A DNA stretch of 64,000 nucleotides. Origin: Datura wrightii (Eukaryota; Streptophyta; Magnoliopsida; Solanales; Solanaceae). Under the pieces are notes generated by a model. That model worked only from the letters and a program-made list of their open reading frames with translations. It did no database searches and was not told where the DNA came from. Location: the NCBI GenBank assembly GCA_035772735.1, contig JASDFA010000007.1:145017001-145081000 (forward strand). Reading direction: 5' to 3'. Below are positions 34,327 to 48,098 of this stretch, piece by piece. The position numbers and the translations under genes are program-made. Positions within the stretch are counted from its first letter, which is position 1. Each line of letters begins with the position of its first letter.

Positions 34327-36227
34327 TAATGTTATTTACATTTTTTTTTATCTCTAAATTCCTATTTTTTATACACTAAAAAATTATTTGAAACGTATTT
34401 TACACTAATTATATTAATTTAATTAAATAATAAATAAAATAATATGCCTCAGTCAATTCATTCGTGGTTCCAATAATTCTTTTTCTCATCACTATTTATT
34501 TAAAAATGATCACATCAAGGGCGAGTCAACTAAACCTAGTAGTCTAAAGTTAACTTCTAATAAGAGGCTTTAAATATTTTAATAGAATCTATGTATATAC
34601 AAATTATGAGAAAAATTAGTAACCTTTTATTTTCATGGTATTTATGGCGTAATTTTTTATAAGGTATTATATCCTTAAACTTAAATCATTTGATAGTATT
34701 GTTACTATGGCTATTTCAAGTTAATAAGAAGTTAATTACATGTTTACGGTAAATTACCTAGGATCTTGTTATAAGAAACTTTATTAAGTAATATAAATAT
34801 TTGAGTAGTTTAATTCAAGATCTAAAATATTTCTAAGGTGAAAAAAGAAAAAATCTTTCTTTCCTTATTTTTCTATAAATATTTTGTACTTTTTTTCTAT
34901 GATCTTCAATATTTTCTAAGCAAAAAAAAAAGAGAAAGTTTTACTAGCTTTCCCTTGAGTCGTCTGAGTGTCACATAATTCAATATGGTGATCTTTTGGT
35001 CTAAAAATATCTTCAATATTTATTTCAAGAAGTCTCTCTATTTTTAGCAAGTGGAATCTCTTTTAACTACGAAAAATTCGATTTGTTAAAATTTTGGAGA
35101 TTTTAGAATATTAAATATCAAAAGGGTTTTTGATTTATTTTATGAAAAGAATATCATTGCCAAAACTACGTAAATAGGTGTGGTAACTTATGTGTATTTT
35201 TTTTGTTATTTATTTAACATAGAACCACGTTTGAAAATATTAACCAAACACAAATTGCTATCAAACACATCTCAAATAATTAGTCTAACACAATCTGCTA
35301 CTCTCATAAAATATTTATTTAATAAAGCAACTTTAATTTTTTAAAAAATACTTTCTCAATTTAATTTTACAAGTAGGGTGTGAAAAATTAGAATGTATCA
35401 TGATATTGATAATTATTTCTAAGACATTCTTTTCTCACTCTTGAATGACAATTCATTAAATTAATATATATTTTCTTTATTTCAATTTATTTATCTTTTT
35501 TTTAGTATTTAAAAAAGATTATCTGTTTTTTTTTTTTTTTTTTTTTTGGGGGGGGGGGGGGCAACTCTTTAATTTAACTTTTCAGATGACATGTTTAAGA
35601 CCACAAAACTAAAAGACATTTCGATATATTCTACCTATTTTTAGTTTAAAACCATAACATTCAAAATCTTAATTACTTTATTGAACTTTGTGTCAAATTG
35701 AAACCAAACAAACAAATTAAAATGAGCGGAATAATTTGAACAAGACTAAAGTATTAGTCTACATTTATTTTGAGCAAGCAAAACACGAGTCTTTAGTTTC
35801 ATTACACAAATATTTATGTAACATAGGAAGGCAATGTGCATATCTTAAGAGTTCAGCAAGTCAGATTGCAACAGAACAAAAAGTGAATAAAGGTCCATTA
35901 TAACTATTGCTAGTAGTATTCCTCGTGCAAAATTTTGTTTACAGTTATCCATGGTTCTAGCAATACATGCACAATTTTCTTAAGCTACCATGTACGGTAG
36001 GTATCTCGTTAATTTATTTCATAAGATATTCTTTTGATGATATAGAGTCCAACTCAAGAGCCATCAGTCGACAACCCCTAATTAGTCAAAATCTAAGAGG
36101 TTTTATATGAAATTAAATTCTTCAAACTTCTCTCAACATCAAAAACATATATCATATAAAGTAAAAGATAGGAAATTATCAATTTGCAACTTGTATCGTT
36201 TTCTTCTTTTACTACCATCTAGTACCT
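34327..36227. repeat. Block B of the triplicated segment
   Basis: Second copy, running straight into block C at 'tagtacct|aatgttattt' without the exon-bearing tail found after blocks A and C. It carries a long T-run followed by about 13 G at 35530..35563, much longer than in the other copies. Confidence 0.85.
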
Positions 36228-38062
36228 AATGTTATTTACATTCTTTTTTATCTCTAAAATCCTATTTTTTATACACTAAAAAATTATTTGAAATGTATTT
36301 TACACTAATTATATTAATTTAATCAAATAATAAATAAGATAATAATATGCCTCAGTCAACTCATTCGTGGTTCCAATAATTTTTTTCTCATCACTAATTA
36401 TTTAAAAATGATCACATCAAGAGCGAGTCAAATAAAACTAGTAGCCTAAAGTTAACTTCTAATAAGAGACTTTAAATATTTTAATAGAATCTATGTATAT
36501 ACAAATTATGAAAAAAATTAGTAGCCTTTTTTTTTCATGGTATTTATAGCGTAATATTTTTATAAGGTATTATGTCTTTACACTTAAATCATTTGATAGT
36601 ATTATTACTATGGCTATTTCAAGTTAATAAGAAGTTAATTACATGTTTACGGTAAATTACCTAGGATCTTGTTATAAGAAACTTTATTAAGTAATATAAA
36701 TATTTGAGTAGTTTAATTCAAGATCTAAAATATTTCTAAGGTGAAAAAAGAAAAAATCTTTCTTTCTTATTTTTCTATAAATATTTTGTACTTTTTTTCT
36801 ATGATCTTCAATATTTTCTAAGCAAAAAAAAAAGAGAAAGTTTTACTAGCTTTCCCTTGAGTCGTCTGAGTGTCACATAATTCAATATGGTGATCTTTTG
36901 GTCTAAAAATATCTTCAATACTTATTTCAAGAAGTCTCTATTTTTAGCAAGTGAAATCTCTTTTAACTACGAAAAATTTGGTTTGTTAAAATTTTGGAGA
37001 TTTTAGAATATTAAATATCAAAAGGGTTTTTGATTTATTTTATGAAAAGAATATCATTGCCAAAACTACGTAAATAGGTGTGACAACTTATGTGTATTTT
37101 TTTTGTTATTTATTTAACATAGAACCACGTTTGAAAATATTAACCAAACACAAATTGCTATCAAACACATCTCAAATAATTAGTCTAACACAATCTGCTA
37201 CTCTCATAAAATATTTATTTAATAAAGCAACTTTGATTTTTAAAAAAATACTTTCTCAATTTAATTTTACAAGTAGGGTGTGAAAAATTAGAATGTATCA
37301 TGATATTGATAATTATTTCCAAGACATTCTTTTCTCACCCTTGAATGATAATTCATTAAAATTAATATATACTTCCTTTGTTTCAATTTATTTGTCTTTT
37401 TTTTAATATTTAAAAAAGAAAATCTGTTTTTTTTTTGGGCAACTCTTTAATTTAACTTTCCATATGACATGTTTAAGACCACAAAACTAAAAGACATTTC
37501 GATATATTCTACCTATTTTTAGTTTAAGACCACAAGATTCAAAATCTTAATTACTTTATTCAACTTTGTGTCAAATTGAAACCAGACAAACAAATTGAAA
37601 TGAGCGGAATAATTTGAACAAGACTGAAGTATTAGTCTACTTTCATTTTGAGCAAGCAAAACACTAGTCTTTAGTTTCATTACACAAATATTTATGTAAC
37701 ATAGGGAGACAATGTGCATATCTTAAGAGTTCAGCAAGTCAGATTGCAACAAAACAAAAGGTGAATAAAGGTCCATTATAACTATTGCTAGTAGTATTTC
37801 TCGTGCAAAATTTTGTTTACAGTTATCCATGGTTCTAGCAATACATGCACAATTTTCTTAAGCTACCATGTACGGTATCGTTAATTTATTCTTTTCATGA
37901 TATAGAGTCCAACTCAAGAGCCATCAGTGGACAACCCCTAATTAGTCAAAATCTAATATGAAAATAAATTCTTCAAAGTTCTCTCAACATCAGAAACATA
38001 TATCATATAGAGTAAAAGATGCAACTTGTATCGTTTTCTTCTTTTACTACCATCTAGTACCT
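36228..38062. repeat. Block C of the triplicated segment
   Basis: Third copy, continuing directly into the 3' UTR and last exons of the hydrolase gene. This is probably the ancestral arrangement from which the other blocks were copied. Closest to block B by eye. Confidence 0.85.
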
Positions 38063-38216
38063 AAACAGATCAGTGCAATTCATTCATTTACATCTGCTCC
38101 AGGAGAGAAAAAAATTACTCAAACATCTTGATAGGAATGTCTTCCGCGGTCCCATTACTGTGATGGATCTAACATAGTATAACACATCTTGTATGCAACG
38201 CAAAGCAGGATGTGAA

Positions 38217-41200
38217 TCACATAGAAGGCTCTCGTATTGCGGTGGCTAAATTGAGTTCAGGTTCTAAATCATCTAATGGGATAAAGAAGCTATCAACCAT
38301 GTGGGTGGTAACTTCCTCCAGATGTGTTGGAGCCCACTGAAAGTTCAGTACAAGAACGAGTAAGTTTTCTCATCTTCCCTAGCTAAAAAGTATAGTGAGG
38401 AGGGCGAGAGAAAGTTAATCATGCATAAAAGACAATTCGTTACCTTTGGAGCAAAGTCCTTGTCAACCAATCTAGCACGAACACCCTGAAAATGTTTTTG
38501 CAGATAAGTATTATAACTTAACATGGAAGAAATGACTATACTTGGTTGAACATTAAAGAGGAGCTTAGCAGAAGAGGCTATTTTTACTTGTTATAAGATA
38601 AATTTGGAGATTTTAGTTTTTTACAACCTCTCCGGCCTCGACTTATCAACATATCCAATGTTATAAACACACGCGAGAAAGAGAAGGCGGAGAGGCCGGG
38701 GAGAGAACATAGCAATGGAATATGCTAAATTTGCTGGTATAGGAAACTTAAAGCTACATTTGATGGTATACAAAACTTAATGCTACATTTGCTAGTATAC
38801 GAAATTTAGTTACTCTCTCTATCTCAATTTATGTGGCACAGTTCGAATTTCGAGAGTCAAACCTTTTAATTTTGACCGTGAATCCGTAGATGAAATCTTT
38901 TAAGTTTTTTGAAATAAAATTTATATATTGGAAACTACGTAAAAAGTACTATAAGTCATAATAAATGACATTTCAAAATATTTAAAAGACATAAAAGATT
39001 GTGGTCAAAGAAAGACTCGCTTGAAACTCAAAATCTAAAAGGTGCCACATAAATTGAGACAGAGGAAGTATAAAAGAGCTCATTGTTTGAGTTACAAGGA
39101 AAAACAATACTGACATAAAACTCTGCAATATTAATTAACAGAAGGTTTAGGTTTCACCATGAAACCTGCATTACTTAATGCAACCCTGTATTGCCAATAT
39201 AAAAGTTGGTTTCTGATATAAACCTCTGCATAACCTACAGAATTTATGAATCATTTTACATGGAATAAGATGTGACATAAGATTAAGTATACAGATAAAG
39301 GAACTTGTTAAGTAAATGATAATAAAATTGCAAGGTTTATAAAATAAAAAAAAGTTTAATTTAAAAGTTTTTCTTTATTGAGAATGGTAATATTAGTCTA
39401 TATATCCTCAGCTGCAATTACAAACTTTCTAAGTGTAGTTCCCCTTCAAAAGCGTTGTACACTTACAATCCGGAGATCATTGCTAATTCCCTACAAAAAG
39501 TCTAAAACATCAAAAACATCCTCTGTTTATGCTAATAATTTCTGTTCACACCAAAAACAGAAAAGAGCTAGACAATCCATTTTTAGCTTCTATATACTAT
39601 TCTGCTCCTCAAAACATCTCTTGTTTCTTTCATTCTGAACTGACAACCAAATTCATGCCGGGACAATCTTTCATTTCTCCTCCTTGTTTGTAGTGTTGCC
39701 ATCCTTTTTCTAACATTTCAATATACCCCTTATACTTCCTGGCTTCACCAACCTAATCCCTTTTAGGCTGATGAACATTCTCTATAGCTGATCTGTCCAT
39801 TTACATTCTCTATGGTTGACTGTCTCGGCTTGCTCCCCACCCAAAAAGCATCTTAGAACATAGTTAGGCTCCTCTCTTGTTCAGATATCATGCGTCAAAA
39901 CTGCCTCTTTTGCCAGCAACCAAGTAAAGCAGTTAACTTTGTATGGTAGTTTTGGTTTTCACATCATCTTCTATGACCATTCTATCTCCTGTGCTGCTTT
40001 TATGTTCTGATCTTTGCATGCTGAACTAACAGAAAATATGCCTTTGCTACCTTTCTGCCGCACCAGTCTGTCCTTTTCTTCAGTGAGATTGTTCAAAGCT
40101 GCAATAGAGTTAAGGAATTATGCAATTAACACCAACTCCCAAAATCATTCAGATTTGTTCTTAGAGATAAGTTCCATCCTTGTCCAGCCCGCAGGATAGC
40201 AATTGTGGCTTGTTGCTATAGGCACAACAAGAAAAGCTCCGAATGCAGTTGTTTCATAGTGAAGTGTCCAATCCAATTTTCATTCCTGAAAGATGTCTTC
40301 AGACCATTCCCCACGTTACCCTGGTTCTGGATTTTAGCACTGGCCATAGATTTCTAATTGCCCTCCAAACAGTGCAATTATATGGTGTTGTTATAATCTT
40401 CTTCTGTAGCAAACTTCCATAGCCACTTCATCATCAAACTTTGGTTCTGTTTCTTCAAATTTCTAATGCCCAGACCTCCTACTTTCTTTCCCCCAATCAC
40501 CTTCTCCCATTTGACTAAGTGAAACTTCTTCTTGTCTTCATTTCCTTGCCAGAGGAAATTCCTTCTTAAAGCATCAATGCCTTTTATCACACTAACAGGC
40601 ATTTGGAAAACAAACATCAATTAAGAAGGTAGTGAGTCTAAGTACACTGTTTATCAAGGTCACTCTTCCTCCCAAAGATGGGTATTGACTCTTCCAGTTG
40701 ATTAACCTCTTTGCAAATCTCTCTATACTCCAGTACTCCATTCCAGGTCCCTCTAGACTTTCTTTTTGCCCCCAAAGGCATGCCCAGGAAGGTTGTTGGA
40801 AGCTCACCTACTCTGCCTCCTAGCTTGGTTTCAAATTTTTTATCTGTCACGGTATTGATGGGGTATATATAACTTTTCCCCCAGTTTATATGTAGGCCTG
40901 ACACTGTTCAAAAATTATGAAAATGCCCTTAGTATCAACACTTCCTCTGCTTCACAAAAACTAGGGCGTCATCTGCATATTGTAAATGAGTTATTTCTAG
41001 ACTGTTTGCCTCCCCAACCTGAAAACCCCTGATCCATCCGTTCTCCTTTGCTTATCAGATTACTCATGCCCTCCATTGCTAAGATGAAGACAAAAGGGGA
41101 TAAAAGGTTCCCCCTTCTCAAGCCTCTGTGGGAAGGGAAAAAACCATTCAAGTACTGAGAATCTGATTGTGTTTATGCAGTGACTTATCCATTTGTTCCG

Positions 41201-44200
41201 CCTTGCCCCAAATCCCATCTTTTCCAGTATCTGCAATAGGAATTCCCAGTTCAGATGGTCATAGACCTTCTAAATATCCAGTTTGCACATAACTCCTGGC
41301 TTTTTACTGCTCTGCCTGGAGTCAATACATTCATTTGCTATTAATACTGCCTCCATGATCTGCCTTCCTTTGATGAAAGTCATTTGTTGCCTGTCAACTA
41401 GGCAGTGAATTACCTTCTTAAGTATTTCAGCCAGCGTTTTTGCTATAATCTTGTACAACCCCCACCCCACCCCCCGAATCAGACTAATGGATCTATAATC
41501 ATTGAGTTCCATTGCTCCCACTTTTTGGAATCAGAGCGACAAAAGTTGCATTCAGGCTCTTTTCAAAGAAGCAATTCTCATGGAAGTTCTGGATTGCTGC
41601 AACTAAGTCTTCTTTGATTATTTCCCAGCATTGTCTGAAAAAATCCATAGAGAAACCATCTGGGCCTGGGGCCTTGTCTCCAGCACATACTTTGATGCTT
41701 TCCAGAATTTCCTGAGCTTCAAATCTTGCCATTAGAAAAGCATTTTCTTCTTCACTGATTATGGGACGATTCTCCATTTCTATCTGTGGTCTCCAGCCCT
41801 CTGTTTCAGTGTAAAGACTCTCATAGTATAACATTGTCTCCTTCTTAATCACTTCTGTTATCCTCCACCACTTCATCCCGCTTTTTAATCTATCAATGGT
41901 GTTATATCACCTGTATGCATTTGCGGTCTTATGAAAGAAGTTTGTGTTCCTGTCACCTTGCTTCAACCGAACTGCCCTGGACCTCTGTCTCGAAGCAATC
42001 TCCTCTTTTATGGCAATGTCTTCAAGTTCCATCATGAGAAATAGTCTGGAAGCTATCTCCTCCTCCTGCAGCACCCTAAGTTCCTATATTTCTTCTCATT
42101 CTGTCATTTGGCAGTGACTGGCGCCTTCGCACAGATTGGCATTGTGTAAACATATCCCTCGCTAATCACCTCTGTCTCTTGGAACTTTTGTTCCATCTCC
42201 TCACCTTGATGCAAGCCTAGTGGAGGTGGTGTTTAAGGGTCGTTTCCTCTTCTGTCTCGATGTACCCGACACACTGATCTCCGATCTGTTTGAGAATCTC
42301 AGTTGACCACATGCTTAGTGGAAGCCTAAGATCTTGATCCAAACTCAGTCTCTGGGGATTTCTGTTAGCCAACACCCTGCAGTTGGATTCCACCAGTCAA
42401 GCATCAGATTCAACTTCTTCCATGACCATACTCCATTTAGAATATGCCCTGCTACTTTCCTTGACTGAAGTTCAAAGAGGAAAAGACTGTCATTCATAGC
42501 ATAAATGCTAATTCCAAAAGTTGTCTTCCAGGTGTTGCATGCCCAGTATATATGTGTGTATATCATTCACCGCATAACTATTATAATCCCAGCACAATCA
42601 AACCGTTAAACAAACCCACAATGTTTATGGTGTATGATTGTATATAGCTAGATTTCCTTTTCTTTCCAGTTTTTATTTGGCAATACGGAGGTACAGTGCC
42701 AAAAGATACTAGTTGATTTCTTCACATCTACCTAAGGCTAGTAGCACTCGGTAACTGTGTTGGCAGATGGTAGCAAGCACACAGTGAAATAGTCAGGTGC
42801 ATGCAAGGTGGCCCAGACACCACCATATATACACACTCACTGTGCACACGCATGTATTATATGTATAATCATATAAAAGGAGGTACAATCATTTACTTCT
42901 AGCACATGAATTTCCCTTCTCCTTCCTCCACATTCTATGATGAAATATGGTGCATACAAACTTTGTACAGCCAATTGTCAGAGGAAGACATACCTCAGAG
43001 AAATCATCGGACACACGTTTGGACACCCAATTAACTGATATGCGATATTCACGGACTAGACACTGATCAAGGGGTTGAAATCTGCCTTCTCTAATCTACA
43101 TTTTGGCAGCAAAAAGAAATTTTAAACCGCGAAAAACTAGATTGCAAAATCAATGCAAACAGTTAGCAACTTACTGATTTCAAAGCCACTTTCAAGCTCA
43201 ATGGAGAGGCTTCTTTTATTTTATTAAGAGCTTTATTACACCATTCGTCATGAGATTCTGCTGCCTCTCTTTCCTGCATTTTTGTGACAGAGTAAACCAA
43301 GTGAAGGAACTTGGTGCAAGTAAAAAAGAGTCGAGCAAATATATAAGAATACTTAATACCATAAAGCATGTCTAAGAAAATAGCATCCTCCACGACCCTT
43401 AGTCAAAGGAAATCAACCAGAATGTCAACAACAGCAAAACTAGATTTCTGAGATCAGAAAACACATATACTTTTACTTCTAAGGCAAAACATTACGTCAA
43501 AAGCAATAAGTTGGGAAAAGCTTAAAAGAACTTCACTTGAAAGTAACTCTTAATTTTGTCAAACACTCTAAAACTGAAAGAACTTAAAAACAACTTTTAA
43601 GCCCATCCAAACAGGCTCTAAATTAACCAAAATTGTCAGCAAAACAAATTTCAAAGATGAAAAGGTCTTAATATAATGTCTTAAAGGCTAAAACTTCTAA
43701 CCATGCTTTAAGACCAAGAAAATGAAACAAGAGAAAAAAAAGGCATAAAAAGACCTAGAAACTGAATAAAGCCAGGATTGTTTCACAAATTTCTTTACAG
43801 CATTTGCTTATCAATATAGTCTCTAGTAAAGTCATCTATTTTTCTTTGGACCGAGTTTTTTTACTTTTTTGGCAAAGCTAATATGTACAAAGGTTTGGGT
43901 TTGTGGCATGACAAGGTCTACTAAGTTTAATTATCAGAATGCCGTGTCAAGCATTAAGTGTTGAACCCCGAGAAGCACGCATAGAATGATAGAAACACTA
44001 GAAACCATATTGGAAAGCACCTTTTCCTGTACCATCAGTAACTGCTAGTCCCGAAGTTATAGTTTTTGTTATTCAAGTTATATACTCATCCTGTTCCAGA
44101 AGATTAGCCATCTCTCTTACAAAAGGTCCAAATAGTGTGTATTTTGAAGATTTAATCAAATGAAGTTTTCCATCTTAATCTTGCTCTTTAGTTGTACCTT

Positions 44201-47200
44201 CATTCAACATTAGTTAACAGTTTGGAGCAGCTTATCAAATTTAGTATTTGCATATGATAAATCCAGAAATACTAGTATTGGCTGAAAGACATACTTTCAT
44301 AACTTATTGTTTGATATTATAGATCAGTGCACGTAATGTGTCTGTATTTTTACCTAGAGAAAGAAAGGACAATAAGAGAGAGTAAGAGAGAGAGAGAAAG
44401 AGAGAGAGCACTTACCAGAGCTTCCATAATTTCCTCAACTGTATCCTGGCTAAAGCATTTATCTATTTTCTCAAACCTGAATCACAAAAGGGGGTTAAGC
44501 AAAAGGAAACAGAGGGTAGGCTAAATGAAATGTGATGAGAGAAAACAAAGTAATTTTATTATAAATTAGAAGAGAAACAAAATTAACTTGGGAGCAAAAG
44601 AAAGACAACATTGGCCTCTTTAATAGATGTAAAAGTTCGTCCAAAATTTCATTGAAGACAAAAAGGGCTTAAAGAGAACTTGTTTGATTCATGGCTCAGA
44701 AAGGATTGATCTGTAGCATTGGAAGATGATATGGAAGACCAAAGACCCACCCACCCACCCACCCACCCCACCCCAAGATAGCTGGTTTCGGATGGCTAAA
44801 TCACATATACCCTGCTCAACTCATGAAAACACACAGAAATGAGGAATTGAGATCTACAGCAGATGCTTTTTGGTCTGAATCAAATAAAAGCACAGGATGC
44901 CTGATCCTAACCAAGCAAAGAGACGTGACAAAAATGGTGTATGTTTTTTAACTTGGCTGGAGTACAGTGGGTAACCTCTCAAACCCATACAGATCTGGCA
45001 GAATACGAATGTAGAAGAATCAGAGACAGATATGGGACATTATTTCGCGGCATGGAACTAAACAGTCTCAAGATGGGAGGGAGGTTGCGAGGGAACTAAA
45101 CAGTATCAGGAGATATCCGTTCCAATGCAGCAACTTACTGGGAAATGGACCAAACACTTCATGGAGAGATAATATCTATTAAATATGGGATAGTAGATAA
45201 TGGGTGGTTTTCCGTTTAAGGGACCAAAATTTTTGGAGCAAGTTTGGGGAAGAGGATTATGATGAGAAAGGGGAGATCCCATAGATGTATGTATGAATGT
45301 TGGAGGCAATTCTTAGAGAACGGCTATCCACTTATATATGGTTACTGAACAAGACCGATGCTAAAGTAGCTGATTATTTGAGAAGGGACGTGCACATGGC
45401 TCATCTGATACATAATTTCAGGATGGCAATCCAGGATTGGGAATAAGTTGAAGACCTCTTTCTAAAAATATATACTCGGCAAGAGTAAAGGGAGGAGACA
45501 AGATGACATGGAGGGAGTTGGAAGCTAAACATTTAAGGTTGAACTATTTCATAGAGTAGTTCAATAGGTCAGATAGGAGAGATAAACAATGAGGTCTAAG
45601 AAAGAGTTTGCAGCACCAAGACACTCAAGAAAGTTGCCTTTTTGCTTTGTGACTGTTAGTATAAGGCCCTTTAGCCTAATTCAACCCCAAAGTTAATTCA
45701 TAAGAGAATATGGTCCTTGGGCCTAGTTCAACCCCCAAGCTAATTCATAAGATGTGAATTGGTTAAAGTATATAAGGAGACAACAGCTTATTTGCTCAAC
45801 CGATGTGGGACATTCTAACACCTCCTACACACCCATGTCTAAACATCTAGAGTGTGGATAATAGAACATGGAATTTCAACATTAGCTAAACCAATAATAA
45901 AAGATGAATACCATGCTACAAGAATGGACTGTTGCCCAAACTCAACCTAAAAAGCTAGCTCAAGAGGTGAAGATTCACCAAGATCCTATAAGGAGACAAC
46001 AGTTTATCCTCGGAACGAATGTGGGACATCTCACAATGTGTACAGCATGATACAATTCTAACAGAAAATAATTTGATAAGGAGGATATTTATGAGTTGGT
46101 GTTGCATGTCAGAAAGAATCTGGTGGGGATACTAAATATCTCTTGTTGTATCGCAGGTCGGCAATAAAGAGGTGACCCTTGTATTCTCGGCTTCTCACTA
46201 TTTAAGTGTCACCAAGGACAACAAAGGAGGCAATTATGCATTAGATATTGGGGAGGATTGACTATGTAAAAAAGGGCACCCTCAGCAATTAAAGTCAGCG
46301 TAAGAGATAGTATCAATATATCTCTTTTAGTAATTAGTACTTACGGAATGAAGGAATAAAAGATTGTTTCGATAATAGTGAAGAAAGTGTCGAAAGCATT
46401 GAAAGATTCTTCATATTTCACTTGTATTTTTTTGTAAAGGGAGTATCCCAATGTATTGATAGTAGGCAACTTGACCTTATTTAAAAAAAGGCAACTTAAT
46501 AGATGCCGGTGGACAACTCAGGTTAAGCCCTACAAATAATTCTACATACTTTTAACTCCATCTTGGTGTTTAGTAATGAAAATTCTGACTTTTCATATAG
46601 AAAAAATCAAGAGTACCACCCCCTCTATGTACTTTATGGACAATGTGGCTTGAGAAGAAACAATGAAGTTTCGAGGAGAAAGAAACCCCTCAGCTTTTGT
46701 AAAGCTAAATGTATTATAGCTTGGAATTTTGTTTAGGTTGATACTGCGAATGAAATTCACAATGTATTGAGCTACTTTGGGTGCAAGCCCTCATGTATTG
46801 GACTTCTTAGGTACTCCAACTTTAGAGGAGAGAAATAAATGCACAAATTTCTCATTTCCTTTTTCTTTTTTTCTTTTGATAAGTGGGAGAAGTCCAAAGT
46901 ACAATACGTTTGTCCAAGAATGCACCTTCTTGCTGCCAAATCATCAGTAAAAGTTTTGCTTACTCCCCCCCACCCTAACCCAACACATTGAAAACAACTT
47001 GTTGGACTATGAAGGCAGGGCACAGGCGCATATACACTTTCTTTCAGCGAGCTTAACATTTAGCATGACCTTCATACTCAAGAACACAAATCGGCTACCA
47101 CATTAATTTTACTATATACATTTTTAACTAAGTATTTCCCACTAAAAATATGTGAAGTTGATATCCTTTTACTGTGAACAAACATTTTATAAGAAAAAAG

Positions 47201-48058
47201 ATATACTTTTGATGATCAGATGGTTCAGTAAAAGAGAAAACAAAGTGGACATTTCCAGTATCGAGTCAATGAAAACCAAAGGCCAAACGGATTTGAACTT
47301 GGTTTCTATAGAGCTTGATCAAGCAGGATTTGGAACTCAAAAAACAGAAAAGGAGATTAACATGTCAAAATACTGAATGTAGGATAAATTGAGAGCTTTG
47401 AGGCATATTCTGGGGTTTTCTGAGGTACTTGAGATAGGTTCCTTTCTGTTACAGTTATGAAATGGAAACACAAAGGTTCCATTTCTCAAAAGCAAACTAC
47501 TAAAGATTAGACGCGCTAGAATTGCAGAATTGAAAGCCTAGAATTGCAAAATATGTGATCACCCCTAGATTCATAACAAATATCAGGACCATATCTAGAC
47601 TACTATAACTTTCTTTCAACCTAATAAAGGACTACAAAACCAGATAAACCTTTTCTCCTGCAAGTTCTCTTTCTCTCTCGGTTTGCAATATTTCTTTTAT
47701 GCTTTAGATGTCCAAGCATTTAGCATAAATGAAATTAGAGATCCAAATAGCATTTTCCTATATCAACAGCAGCTCCCTCCCACTCTGTCTGGGAAAGAAA
47801 TCCTCTTTTGGAGGACACTGCACTGTTCACACATCTGAAACAGCCTTCTAACTGATTTCCTCTCCAGAACACCAACCAGAAAGGTAACCAGTCCAACTCT
47901 TTTAACTTGCAAAACTCTTCCAGAAAAGCAGTAGAATGAGAAGGCCCCAAACCTTTCCTGCTCCACTCTCTTTTCTTGAGTAAGCTGCTATCCATAATAG
48001 TAATCCTAAATAACTAAGCAACGGGCTGCTGGCCCTCGGAGGTTTCTTGGATATCAAA

Positions 48059-48098
<40 letters not shown>

